Assembly: GCF_030540825.1 (NCBI RefSeq)
Contig: NZ_JAUOEO010000001.1
Coordinates: 2,329,001 to 2,393,000 of the forward strand
DNA from: Flavivirga spongiicola
GTDB taxonomy: Bacteria > Bacteroidota > Bacteroidia > Flavobacteriales > Flavobacteriaceae
Direction of reading: 5' to 3'
Length of the DNA stretch: 64,000 nucleotides
Part shown: positions 1 to 10,500 of the stretch, piece by piece
How the letters are laid out: each line of letters starts with the position of its first letter
Numbering within the stretch: the stretch's first letter is position 1
Position numbers and translations under genes: made by a program
The notes under the pieces: generated by a model
What the model was told of the DNA's origin: nothing
Database searches by the model: none
The model's input: the letters and a program-made list of their open reading frames with translations, nothing else

Positions 1-2676
1 CCCTCTTCTTATACTATCTTTTTCGTAATATCTGTAGTTAAATTTATGTATGGTTTTTGGTTCAAAATATCTTTTTCCACCATAATAACCGGCTTGCAAA
101 TACATTTGCATCATTTTAGCGATATCATTTGAATTGGCAAAAAGTCCTGCATTACCACTTACACCATTCATCATAGCGGCTCCCATATCATGAACATGAC
201 CTTGAAGTGTTTGATTTCTATAATAATCATCTATTTCTGAAGGCACAATTTCAGATTTACTAAACTTTTTTAGCGGATTGTAAGTTAGAGATGTTGCTCC
301 TAAAGGTTTATAGAAGTTCTCGTTATTTAGATAATCCATTTCCTTATGGTAAGTATCTTTTATATACTTCTTAAATAAGTAAAAAATTAAACCGCTGTAT
401 TTATAGCCGGCTTCAGATCGCTGAGGTGCTTCAGCTATTTTTTTATAGATAGAATCTGTGTACGAATTAATTAAATATAAATCTTCAGCAACTTTTATTG
501 AAGAATCCTTGCTTTTAACTTTGCTATAATACTTATTAAAAGGGGTTTTGGTAATAGTATCAATAGTTTCCAGATAATAAGGAATCCAGGGTTTTATTTT
601 ACCAGTGTGTGACAGTGCTTGTTTGATAGTAATAGTATCTTTGTTTGTTCCTTTTAAATAGGGTAATAGATCACCAAGCCTGGTATTTAAATTAAAGAGC
701 CCCATTTCTTCACTTTTCATGATTAATGGAAGGCCTCCTAATATTTTGGTGACAGAAGCTAAATCGTAAAGATCTGTTACTTTTACTTTTTGCTTTTTAT
801 TGTAGGTGTGGTAGCCAAAACTTTTATGATAGATTACTTTTCCGTAACGGGCCACTAAAACCTGACCTCCAGGGGCCATCGTTGAATCTACAACCATTTT
901 TGTAACAGCATCTATTTTAGTAAGCAATTTACTATCCATATCAACAGCTTCTGGAATGGAATAAGAAAGTCTCAATAAATTGGACGTCGTTATACCTGTG
1001 CCTTCCGGAAATATATTTTTAATTGAAACAGGGAGTTTTCCCTTGGTTTCCAATGCTCCAAAAATCATTTGTGCTGAAATTTCCTGTGATACTTTACTAT
1101 TTTGATAGGATACTAAAACTGCATCAATTGTACTAAAATCATTAATGTCTAAAAGTGTATAGGGGCTTGCAAAAACATCTAATATGACTTTATGACCCTT
1201 AGAGATTTCTTGTAACCAAACTAACTCTTCCTCAGACATTTTAAAACGTTTCCAAGGCGTCTTGTTTGATTTATGATAACCTATTATTACAGTATTATAA
1301 GGTTTTAATTTTTGAAGTAAACCAGTTAAGTTTTTATCAGAAATAATATCAACTTGTGCGTATTTTTTCAGTGTATTCATGAAGCTTAAATGGTCGGAAT
1401 CCCCTAATTTAACATAGGCTATTTTGGCTTTGGCTAAATCACGAATAGGAAGTGTTACATTATCATTTTTCACAAGTGTTATGGCTTCTTTCATTAAGGA
1501 TCTATATAATAACTTGTCTTTGGAAGTTATTATATCAGATCGAATCTCTGTCTCTTTTATAGGTTTAAAATTATTTAATCCCACCAAATACTTTGCTTTT
1601 AATATTTTTTGTACAGATTGATTTAAACGTGCTTCACTAATCAAGTTATTTTTAAGGGCATTTTTTATTTTTTTAACAGCTTCCTTTACATCCTCAGGAA
1701 TAAGCAACATGTCATTTCCAGCAAGAAAAGCAGCTAAATCGATATCGCCTGGTTTAGCATAATTAGCGGCCCCTTTCATGTTTAAAGCATCTGTAAAAAT
1801 TAAACCGTTAAAATTCATTTTCTCTTTTAAAAGTTCGGTGACTACTTTATATGAAATTGATGTTGGAACGCCTTTTTTAGGTTCTAAGGATGGCACATTT
1901 AAATGAGCAATCATAACACTTGCTAAATCTGAATCAAATAATTGTCTATAAGGGTATAATTCAATGGAATCTAACCGTTTTAAATTAAAATCTAGAAAAG
2001 GAAGTGTTTTATGAGAATCTGTTGAAGTATCTCCATGTCCGGGAAAATGTTTGGCATTGGCTAAAACGCCCATACTTTGCATGCCTTTAGTAAAAGCAAT
2101 GGCTTTTTTAGCGACATTGTATTTATTTTCTCCAAAAGATCTATTTCCTATAATTGGGTTTTTAGGATTGGTATTAATATCAACAACCGGAGCAAAATTG
2201 ATATGAATCCCAATACGTTTACAGTGTTCTCCAAGTTGTTTCCCAAATTGTTCAATCAATACACCCTTTTGAACAGCACCTAAAGTCATATTCCAAGGAT
2301 AGCGAAACGCATTTTTTAATCTCATATCTAAGCCCCACTCTCCATCGAACCCAATAAGTAAGGGGGTTTTAGACTTTAATTGATATATGTTTGTTAATTG
2401 TACTTGTTTTTCAGGCGTTCCCTGCATAAAAATTAAACCGCCAATATGATGTTTTTTTATCATCTTTTTAATGAAATTCGTATGCTTTTTATCTTTATTT
2501 GAGTAAGCTTGAATCATAAAAAGCTGACCAATCTTTTGATCAAGGGTTAGGTTTTTCATGATGCTATTTACCCATTCTTTTTGATTTTCTATATCATGGG
2601 TCAGCAGGGGGTCTTCTTGTTGTGCATAGTTTGTAATGTACGCTAAAAAAATACTAGCAATAATTAGCTTTTTCAT
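1..2676 (-). CDS. GH3 glycosidase fused to a serine beta-lactamase-fold domain (C-terminus cut by window edge)
   Basis: Read by me on the minus strand from ATG at 2676; the frame stays open to base 1, so about 892 residues are present and the end is missing. A signal peptide ends near TNYAQ (secreted). Residues about 30-390 are a GH3 domain of the beta-N-acetylglucosaminidase (NagZ-like) type: KHFPGHGDTSTDSH near residue 209 and the nucleophile context GLIFTDALNM with Asp about 296. A linker domain (about 400-600) follows, then a class C beta-lactamase-fold domain with the Ser-x-x-Lys motif SVTK at Ser641/Lys644. Such fusions are known in Bacteroidetes and are linked to peptidoglycan amino-sugar recycling; the substrate here is inferred. 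It is transcribed divergently from the sensor gene at 3113, so it may or may not belong to the sugar locus. Confidence 0.9.
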   Translation of the reverse strand, partial: MKKLIIASIFLAYITNYAQQEDPLLTHDIENQKEWVNSIMKNLTLDQKIGQLFMIQAYSNKDKKHTNFIKKMIKKHHIGGLIFMQGTPEKQVQLTNIYQLKSKTPLLIGFDGEWGLDMRLKNAFRYPWNMTLGAVQKGVLIEQFGKQLGEHCKRIGIHINFAPVVDINTNPKNPIIGNRSFGENKYNVAKKAIAFTKGMQSMGVLANAKHFPGHGDTSTDSHKTLPFLDFNLKRLDSIELYPYRQLFDSDLASVMIAHLNVPSLEPKKGVPTSISYKVVTELLKEKMNFNGLIFTDALNMKGAANYAKPGDIDLAAFLAGNDMLLIPEDVKEAVKKIKNALKNNLISEARLNQSVQKILKAKYLVGLNNFKPIKETEIRSDIITSKDKLLYRSLMKEAITLVKNDNVTLPIRDLAKAKIAYVKLGDSDHLSFMNTLKKYAQVDIISDKNLTGLLQKLKPYNTVIIGYHKSNKTPWKRFKMSEEELVWLQEISKGHKVILDVFASPYTLLDINDFSTIDAVLVSYQNSKVSQEISAQMIFGALETKGKLPVSIKNIFPEGTGITTSNLLRLSYSIPEAVDMDSKLLTKIDAVTKMVVDSTMAPGGQVLVARYGKVIYHKSFGYHTYNKKQKVKVTDLYDLASVTKILGGLPLIMKSEEMGLFNLNTRLGDLLPYLKGTNKDTITIKQALSHTGKIKPWIPYYLETIDTITKTPFNKYYSKVKSKDSSIKVAEDLYLINSYTDSIYKKIAEAPQRSEAGYKYSGLIFYLFKKYIKDTYHKEMDYLNNENFYKPLGATSLTYNPLKKFSKSEIVPSEIDDYYRNQTLQGHVHDMGAAMMNGVSGNAGLFANSNDIAKMMQMYLQAGYYGGKRYFEPKTIHKFNYRYYEKDSIRRG

Positions 2677-3112
2677 CTGTCTGTATTTATTGATCTTATG
2701 TAGCCCTCCATATAATCTTTTCTTTATGTGACTTAATTTTAATAAAGGGTTTTTATTTAATTTCACTCCTGTTCCATTTGTCTCTGGAAGCAGAGTGTTG
2801 ACATTATAACTGAACTTGATCTAAGTTCAGAAACTTTAGACCAATATCGTGAAAAACATATTAATTTATTTAAAACAGATGTCCTGTTTAAATTTTTAGA
2901 GCAGAAAAATTAGACCATATTTTGCCAAATTCATTGAATGATGACCGTGTTCAATCTTTCTTTTAAGTTTGTGAATATAACGACTTTCCAACAATCTACT
3001 GTAGAGTCCTAAACATAAAAAATAGAGAAACAAATAGCACAAACTAAAAAATGAGGTAATTAATAGGTTTTTGGATAAAAAAAGCTACTTTAATCATTCA
3101 AAAAAATAACCG
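2677..3112. other. Divergent intergenic region between the GH3 fusion and the hybrid sensor
   Basis: 436 bases with no convincing complete gene. It contains an 8-bp perfect inverted repeat with a 5-nt loop at 2810-2830 (CTGAACTT / AAGTTCAG). It also contains a 42-codon open stretch at 2785-2913 that ends in TAG and has no start codon, which could be a decayed gene end. The promoters of both flanking genes must lie here, but I could not place them with confidence. Confidence 0.5.
2810..2830. repeat. Short perfect palindrome, possible operator or hairpin
   Basis: CTGAACTT at 2810-2817 and its exact reverse complement AAGTTCAG at 2823-2830, separated by GATCT. It lies between two divergent genes, which suits an operator, but no regulator can be assigned. 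It also falls inside the possible gene remnant at 2785-2913. Confidence 0.35.
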
Positions 3113-6100
3113 TTGATACTAAAAATAATCTTTAATTATATTTTGAAATTTAGTGTTTTACATATAGGCATTATTTTAATTGTATTCATTGGCTGTAATA
3201 ATAAAAAACACCTTTTAAAAGAAGCGACCTTAATTAATGGAAACGACAGCAATTTTCATGATACCATAAATCAAAAACAGGTAAGGGAAGACTCAAACAT
3301 AAAATACGCTGTTAAACAATTAGATAATACCAATGGGCTTTCAAATAGTTCTGTGAATTCAATTTTTCAAGATTCTGAGAATTTATTATGGATTGGTACA
3401 TGGGATGGGTTAAATAGATATGACGGTAGCAATTTTAAAATTTTTAGACCAGAACTTAATGCTGAAAAAAGTTTAAGCAATCAGGTAATCCTTAAAATTG
3501 ATGAAGATGAAACCGGAAAAATATGGGTGCTAACCATGAACGGAATAAATAGTTATGATAAAAAGAATAATATATTTAAAAGTTATCATTTTCCTAACAA
3601 AAGTAAATTTACCTTTTCTGAAACAGAATATAATATAGCATTAGACCATTCTAAAAAGGTTTTTTGTGCTGTAAAAGATTGGGGAATAGGTTTTTTTAAC
3701 GGATCAGAGTTTCAAAAAATTGAGATAAAAGATTTACCAATAAACGCTGTTAAAAAAATGGAATTTGCTCCATCTGGAGAGCTCCTTGTTTTGCTAAATA
3801 ATAATGACCTCTTTTCTTTGAAATTTGGTATGGAAGTCACTGGCAAAAAACAGCTGATAAAAACAGAAAAAATATCTGGTAATATTCGTTCATTCGGAAT
3901 ATTAAAAGGTAAAAAGGTGGCACTCATTTCACTTTTAGGGAATATGGTGTTACACTCGCTAGAAGATCAAAAGAAAGACGTTATACTCAATGAAAAGAAG
4001 GCACATAAAATTATTGGATACGTACCAGAGGGGTTAGTTATGTCAAATAATAATGAATCCTTTATTGTAAATAGTTCGGGCAAAATAATGCAACCTGAGT
4101 GGTTAACTAATTTGGAAAACCAGGAAATTAGAACTTTAATTAAAGGAAAAGAGCATATTATTTGGATAGGAACAGATGGTGATGGCCTTTTAAAAATGCA
4201 CCCACTTAAAAAATCATTTAATACGGTTTCTAAAACACAGGTTCCAAAATTGGATAAAAGTATTGTTAGAGCTTTTTTAGAAGTTGAAGAAAATGCTTTT
4301 TTTATAGGAACAAAAGGGAGTGGGTTGTTTCGTTTTCCCTCAAAGTTTTATGAAAACCCTAATAAACCATTTGAATACGAGAATTTTTATGAAAATAATA
4401 GCTCCATTAATAATTCTGTTTATGCGCTGTGTAAAGGACAAGACGATCTTGTTTTTATTGGTACAGATGGCGATGGGATTAGTGTTTTTGATTTAAAAGC
4501 ATCAAAAATTATAAGTTGGTCAGAAATTTTAGGCCATGAGTTATGCAGTGCCTTTCAATCAACATATACTATTTATCAGGATCAAGATGGGTTTATTTGG
4601 CTCGGAACAAATGGCTACGGAATGATACGTTTTAAAATAGAACGAATAAAAGATAAATTAAAAGTAAGTCATTTTAAAATGTACTTGGCGGGAAGTGAAG
4701 AAGAACAAGCATTAAGCAGTAATATTATTTTTTCGATTGTCCCAAAGAATGACCATGAACTTTGGATTGGAACGAGATTGGGTGGTTTAAACCTCTTTAA
4801 TAAGGAAACAGAGCTGTTTGAATCTTTTAAAAACGAAAAAAACAACCCATTAAGTCTATCGAACAATGATATACTTTGCCTTCATACAGATGTGAATAAA
4901 AGGTTATGGATAGGTACAAGTTTTGGGTTGAATTTATTGGAAAATATAGCATACGAAGAAACGCCCGAGTTTAAAAGTTTTACAGTTAAGGATGGACTAC
5001 CAAACAACACGATTCATGGCATTGTTTCAGATAAAGATTCTAATCTTTCAATAAGTACAAATTTTGGTCTGTCCAATTTTATAATTAATGAATCTAAATT
5101 TATTAATTACACAAAAAACGAAGGACTACAAAACAACGAATTTGCAGATGGTGCTTTTTATCAAAGTATTAATTCGGATTATATTTTTATGGGGGGAATA
5201 AAAGGGTTTAATTATTTTTTACCTTCAAAAATCGAAGAATCGATGCTTGTTCCTAATATTCTTATTGATAAAATAAGCGGTCAAAATGAAGAAGTACCGT
5301 ACTATCAAGGATTGGTGGTCTCTCCAGATTCTTATACATTCCCTTCTATTGTTTTAAATCACAATCAAAACTTTTTTGATATTGAATTGTCTGCTTTGAC
5401 TTATATAAATACGGACAAATGCCAATATGCCTATAAGTTGGATAGTTTTGATAAGGATTGGAATATGATAAATAATCGTAGAAATATTTCTTTCACTAAT
5501 GTTCCAAAAGGGACCTACTCCTTATGGATAAAATGGTCAAATAGTGATGGTGTTTGGGGAAAACCAGTTCGAGCCATAGATATTAAAATTAAACCTGTTT
5601 ACTGGCAATCGAATATAGCTTTCGTTATTTATTTAGGATTACTTTCTCTATTTGTGCTATTTATACAGAGCTATTATAAAAAACGTCAATCGTTAAAGCA
5701 AAATATTGTTTTTCAAAAAAGAGAAAAAGAGATTCATCAAAATAGGCTTAATTTCTTTACTAACATTGCCCATGAATTTCAAACACCTTTAACCTTAATA
5801 CTAGGGCCTGTTCAAAAGCTTTCAGAATCTTCAAACTTAGTTGAAAAAAATCAGAAGTTTATAAAGATGATTCAAAGAAACTCTTCAAGATTACTCTTTT
5901 TAACACAACAGCTTCTTGAATTTAGAAAAGCAGAGTATGGCCATTTAGATGTGACGATAAAACAATTTGATATTGTTAGCTTAATTGAACAAATTGCTGA
6001 GTTATTTGATGAATGGGCATTACAGAAAAACATTGAATATAAACTTGAAATACCTTCAAAATTAACGGGATGGTTTGATAAAGATAAAGTTGAAAAAATA

Positions 6101-7345
6101 ATATTCAATCTTTTATCAAATGCTTTTAAATACACCCCAAAAAATGGAAAAATTAATTTAAAATTTTTCATTCAAGAAGAAAATCCAAAAACACTACATA
6201 TAAGGGTTATAAATACTGGCGAAGGCATCCCCAAAGAAAAGTTAAATTCTATCTTTGATAGGTTTTACTTGTCGGATAACTGGAAAGAACATGGTAATAA
6301 TATGTTTAGAACAGGTATTGGTTTAGCATATATAAAAAGATTAGTGACTCTATTAAAGGGCGAAATCTTAGTTTCAAGTGAAGAAAATAAGTCTACTAAG
6401 TTTACAGTATTACTTCCTTGCCATAAAGAAAATTTTAATGATATAAAATTAGATGAAGAAGAAAGTCAAGTTTTAATTTCGGATTATCTTCAGAATATAC
6501 TTGAGCAAACATCTACCGATTCAATAGAAGTTCCCAATAAGATTTCCTCAATTGAAAGTTTTTTAAATAAGAAAAAGGTTGTTTTAATTGTAGAAGATGA
6601 AAAAGAGATTCATGGTTTTTTAAACGAGTTGCTAAAAGAAGAATATAAAATTCTTACGGCCTATAATGGATTAGAAGCTCTAAAAATTCTAGAAAAAGAA
6701 GATCCAGACATTATTATAAGTGATGTTATGATGCCAAAAATGGATGGCATAGAGCTTTGTTCAAAAATAAAGAATGATATTAAAACCTGCCATATTCCTT
6801 TTATTATGCTTACAGCAAAAAACAATGTTTTACATCGTATTGAAGGCATAGAAAGCGGGGCTAATTCATATATACCTAAACCATTTCACCCAGGTCACTT
6901 ATTAATAAGAATAAAAAAGCTTATTGAAGCTAAAGAACAGATATTAGAACACTTTTCGCAAGATAACTTTGCAGAAAACATTACTGATCTTCCTGTAAAC
7001 GATAACGAAAAAGATTTTTTACTAAAAGTTATTGGGTTAATAAGGAATAATATTGAAAATGAAAATTTGCAAAACTCATATATTGAAGAGCATTTAGGCA
7101 TGAGTAGTTCTCAATTATACCGAAAAATTAAGCAAACATCCGGGTTTTCTCCTGGAGATTTAATCCGGACGATTCGATTAAAACATGCTGCTGAACTTCT
7201 TAGAAAAAGTACGCTTACTGTATCTGAAGTTTGCTACCAATCAGGATTTAATAATCGATCTTACTTTTATCGAGAATTTAAAAAAATGTACAATAGTACG
7301 CCCAAAGATTACCAACTTCAAAATAAGCCTCTTAATAATCTTTAA
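3113..7345 (+). CDS. Hybrid two-component system regulator (sensor propeller, histidine kinase, receiver, AraC output)
   Basis: A 1410-residue one-protein signalling system of the HTCS type that controls glycan loci in Bacteroidetes. In order: a hydrophobic N-terminus ending in the lipobox-like FIGC; two-bladed beta-propeller sensor repeats (LWIGTWDGLNRYDG, IWIGTDGDG, LWIGTRLGG, LWIGTSFGL) to about residue 720; a Y_Y_Y domain at about 753-820; a membrane helix at about 833-853; a HisKA domain with His887 in NIAHEFQTPL; an ATPase domain with N-box NLLSNAFKYTP and a TGIGLAY G-box; a receiver with phospho-acceptor Asp1204 in ISDVMMPKMDG; and an AraC helix-turn-helix at about 1305-1405. There is no in-frame ATG before the signal region. 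The start shown is TTG; a second TTG at 3143 would give a more typical signal peptide. It probably senses a sugar fragment in the periplasm and activates the susC operon at 7541. Confidence 0.95.
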   Translation: MILKIIFNYILKFSVLHIGIILIVFIGCNNKKHLLKEATLINGNDSNFHDTINQKQVREDSNIKYAVKQLDNTNGLSNSSVNSIFQDSENLLWIGTWDGLNRYDGSNFKIFRPELNAEKSLSNQVILKIDEDETGKIWVLTMNGINSYDKKNNIFKSYHFPNKSKFTFSETEYNIALDHSKKVFCAVKDWGIGFFNGSEFQKIEIKDLPINAVKKMEFAPSGELLVLLNNNDLFSLKFGMEVTGKKQLIKTEKISGNIRSFGILKGKKVALISLLGNMVLHSLEDQKKDVILNEKKAHKIIGYVPEGLVMSNNNESFIVNSSGKIMQPEWLTNLENQEIRTLIKGKEHIIWIGTDGDGLLKMHPLKKSFNTVSKTQVPKLDKSIVRAFLEVEENAFFIGTKGSGLFRFPSKFYENPNKPFEYENFYENNSSINNSVYALCKGQDDLVFIGTDGDGISVFDLKASKIISWSEILGHELCSAFQSTYTIYQDQDGFIWLGTNGYGMIRFKIERIKDKLKVSHFKMYLAGSEEEQALSSNIIFSIVPKNDHELWIGTRLGGLNLFNKETELFESFKNEKNNPLSLSNNDILCLHTDVNKRLWIGTSFGLNLLENIAYEETPEFKSFTVKDGLPNNTIHGIVSDKDSNLSISTNFGLSNFIINESKFINYTKNEGLQNNEFADGAFYQSINSDYIFMGGIKGFNYFLPSKIEESMLVPNILIDKISGQNEEVPYYQGLVVSPDSYTFPSIVLNHNQNFFDIELSALTYINTDKCQYAYKLDSFDKDWNMINNRRNISFTNVPKGTYSLWIKWSNSDGVWGKPVRAIDIKIKPVYWQSNIAFVIYLGLLSLFVLFIQSYYKKRQSLKQNIVFQKREKEIHQNRLNFFTNIAHEFQTPLTLILGPVQKLSESSNLVEKNQKFIKMIQRNSSRLLFLTQQLLEFRKAEYGHLDVTIKQFDIVSLIEQIAELFDEWALQKNIEYKLEIPSKLTGWFDKDKVEKIIFNLLSNAFKYTPKNGKINLKFFIQEENPKTLHIRVINTGEGIPKEKLNSIFDRFYLSDNWKEHGNNMFRTGIGLAYIKRLVTLLKGEILVSSEENKSTKFTVLLPCHKENFNDIKLDEEESQVLISDYLQNILEQTSTDSIEVPNKISSIESFLNKKKVVLIVEDEKEIHGFLNELLKEEYKILTAYNGLEALKILEKEDPDIIISDVMMPKMDGIELCSKIKNDIKTCHIPFIMLTAKNNVLHRIEGIESGANSYIPKPFHPGHLLIRIKKLIEAKEQILEHFSQDNFAENITDLPVNDNEKDFLLKVIGLIRNNIENENLQNSYIEEHLGMSSSQLYRKIKQTSGFSPGDLIRTIRLKHAAELLRKSTLTVSEVCYQSGFNNRSYFYREFKKMYNSTPKDYQLQNKPLNNL

Positions 7346-7378
7346 TTAAAACATTAATAATCAGTGTATTGCATTTAA

Positions 7379-7407
7379 GTGTACATTTTTGATTAAATAG
7401 TGCACAC
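7379..7407. promoter_or_regulatory. Inverted repeat upstream of susC, candidate operator for the hybrid regulator
   Basis: GTGTACA at 7379-7385 and TGCACAC at 7401-7407 form an inverted repeat with one mismatch and a 15-nt spacer, about 135 bp before the susC start. AraC-type outputs of hybrid regulators bind upstream of susC genes, so this is the best site seen here. The assignment is inference. Confidence 0.35.
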
Positions 7408-7493
7408 TAATTAGCCTGTTGTCAGTTTACTTTTATTAACTGATTCTTCGATCATTTTTTATTAAAACATTAACAGCTAAACTAATTATTATC

Positions 7494-7544
7494 ATGAAAA
7501 AAATTACTCAAATTATTAACCAATTTAATTCTTTTTTATTATGA
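7494..7544 (+). CDS. Possible 16-codon leader peptide overlapping the susC start
   Basis: ATG at 7494 opens a short frame reading MKKITQIINQFNSFLL, with its TGA at 7542-7544. This overlaps the susC ATG at 7541 (ATGA), the usual geometry of translational coupling. The MKK start and the exact overlap suggest that it is translated. It could instead be a fortuitous frame, or part of a longer native SusC N-terminus after a frameshift. It is too short for family assignment. Confidence 0.35.
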   Translation: MKKITQIINQFNSFLL

Positions 7545-10500
7545 GAAAGCACATTATTTATTACTGTTTTTTAATAAGTACCTTATTATTAGGAAGTGCT
7601 TTAAATGCACAAACCATTACAGGAACTGTTTCTGATAATAATGGCGCTATACCAGGTGTAAATATTATTATTAAAGGAACACTTATAGGAACAACAACCG
7701 ATTTTGATGGAAACTATAATATAGAGATAACAAACTCTAATGCTATTTTAGTTTTTAGTATGATGGGCTATACGACTCAAGAAATTTCTGTTAATGGACA
7801 AAGCCAGATTAATGTTTTATTGTCTGAAGATTTGCAAGCATTGGATGAGATCGTTCTTGTTGGGTATTCTCTAAGAAAAAAATCTACTTTAACTGGAGCG
7901 GTTTCTGTTGTTAATGTAGAAGGATTAAATAAAGCCAGAACACAAAACGTAGCACAAGCTTTACAGGGGCAGGTTGCGGGTGTACAAATAGCGTCAAGCA
8001 GTGGAGCTCCTGGCGGTGCTATTCAAGTCCGAATTAGAGGCGTAGGTACTATTGGTAATAATAATCCTTTATATGTTGTAGATGGCGTGCCATCAAGAGA
8101 TATTTCTTTTTTAAACCAAGCAGATATTAAGACAATGACCGTCTTAAAAGATGCTGCGGCAGCTGCCATTTACGGGGCAAGAGGTTCTGCTGGCGTCGTT
8201 CTAATTACTACCAAAAGTGGATCGAAAGGAAAAATGACCCTTGATTTGAACTATTATTACGGAATTCAGAATGCTACAAATCTTCCAAACATGCTAAATG
8301 CAGAACAGTATATCAATACTGCAGAGAAAGCTTGGAACAATACTTTTACAGGTTCAAACCCTTACACAGCAGACAGAGGTAGAGCAGATTTTGGAGATAC
8401 CGATTGGCTCGATGAACTTTTTGTCCCTGGACATTCTCAAAACTTGCAATTATCGGCTAGTGGCGGAAGTGATAAATTACAATACCTAATGTCTTTAGGT
8501 TATTATGATGAAGATGGCATCGTGGTCTTTGATAATGATAAATTTCAAAGAATAAACTTTAGAACAAATATTAATGCAAATATAAGTGACCGTTTAAAGG
8601 TAGGAACCAATCTTCAATTGTCATATTCAACTCAAGATAAGGTGCCTTCTACTGGCGAAAGTTTAATCAGGTTTGCTTTATTAAGAGCTCCAGTCATACC
8701 AGTTTACAAGGATGTAAATGATCCCACATATTCACAAAGAGATCCTTTTACAGATATGCCATTTTTTACACCTACAGGATACGATCAAGGTTTAAATAGA
8801 ACCATGTACGAAATGGTTGGAAACCCAATTGCCATGGCGCATTTTTCAGACAATCAATCTAGAGTGTATAAAACATTTGGGAATGTATTTGGTCAATACG
8901 CGTTTCTAAAAGACAAAGCACTGACGTTTAGAACCAATATTGGTATAGATTTATCATTTTTTCATGACAAAAGGTTTAATGAGAATTTTGGTGATGATGA
9001 TGGGGGCGGAAGTTCAATTGACCAAGGGTTAGGAAGACAAAATAGACCAAACAGTTTGAGCGAATCAAGAGGGGAAGCTTTTACCTTTACCTTTAGTAAT
9101 ACTTTAAATTATGTTAAAACATTTAATGAGAAACATGCTGTTAGCGCAATGTTTGGTACAGAGTATGTTACAAACTATGAATCTAGTATCGGTGCCAGTA
9201 GGGCACGTTTTCCATATACAACAGATGAATTTAGATATTTAGATCAGGGAGGTACAGACCTGGATGTTTGGAATAGCGGTTCGGCATCAGAATGGAATTT
9301 ATTCTCTTATTTTGGATCTGCGTCTTATGTTTTTGATAATAAATATATGATTACTGCTAATTTAAGAGCAGACGCATCTTCCCGTTTTTCTGAATCAAAT
9401 CGTTGGGGGTATTTCCCATCCGTTTCAGCGGGTTGGAAGTTATCCGATGAAGATTTTTTAAATGATGTTGATTGGTTATCTAATTTAAAGTTACGTGCTA
9501 GTTGGGGACAAGTAGGAAATCAAAATATTGATAATTACGCCTATTTAGAATTACTTAGACAAGGTGATATAGTTGAACTAGTACGTTACGGTAACGCTGA
9601 TTTAAAATGGGAAACAACCACACAAACAAACATAGGTTTTGATGTGGGACTTCTAAACAATAAAGTAGCCATTAGCGCCGAATATTTTCAAAAAAACACA
9701 ACGGATATTCTTTTGCCTGTAGGCTTACCGGGCTTTCTAGGAGATTTAGAACCCACTATTATAAATGCCGGAGAAGTTAGTAATAAAGGCTTTGAGTTTT
9801 CTGTAGATTACAGAAACTCAGACAACGCGTTTAAATATAATATTAATGCAAACCTGTCTACACTAACAAACAATGTTGAGAAATTGCATCCAAATTTACC
9901 CAACATTACAGCGGATAAATATAGAACCGTTGTGGGACAGGCTCTAGATTCCTATTATGGCTATAAAATGATTGGTATTTACCAAAACCAAGCTGAAATT
10001 GATAGTCATTTAAGTGGTACGGTGAACCCATCAACAAAACCAGGTGATATTAAATTTAAAGATATAAACGGCGATGGGATTATAAGTGCTGATAATGACA
10101 GAGAATTTATAGGGTCTTCAATACCAGATCTTACTTATGGTATATCTTTTTCTGCAGACTATAAAGGCTTTGATTTTTCTATGCTTTTTCAAGGAGTAGA
10201 AGGGGTTGATAAGTACAATGACGGAAAGAAAATTGTAGATTTTGATACACGACCATTCAATTATACTACAGCAATTTTAGGATCTTGGGATGGAGAAGGC
10301 AGCACGAATAGTATACCAAGAGTAGCATTTGAGGATAACGGTAGTAGTAACGTTTCTAGCCTTTTTGTTGAAGACGCTTCTTATTTCCGCCTCAGAAATA
10401 TAGAGATTGGATATACCTTAAAAGGAATGAAAGGATTTCAAGATATGCGCTTGTACATCTCTGGTAAAAATCTTTTTACATCAACAAATTATACGGGTTT

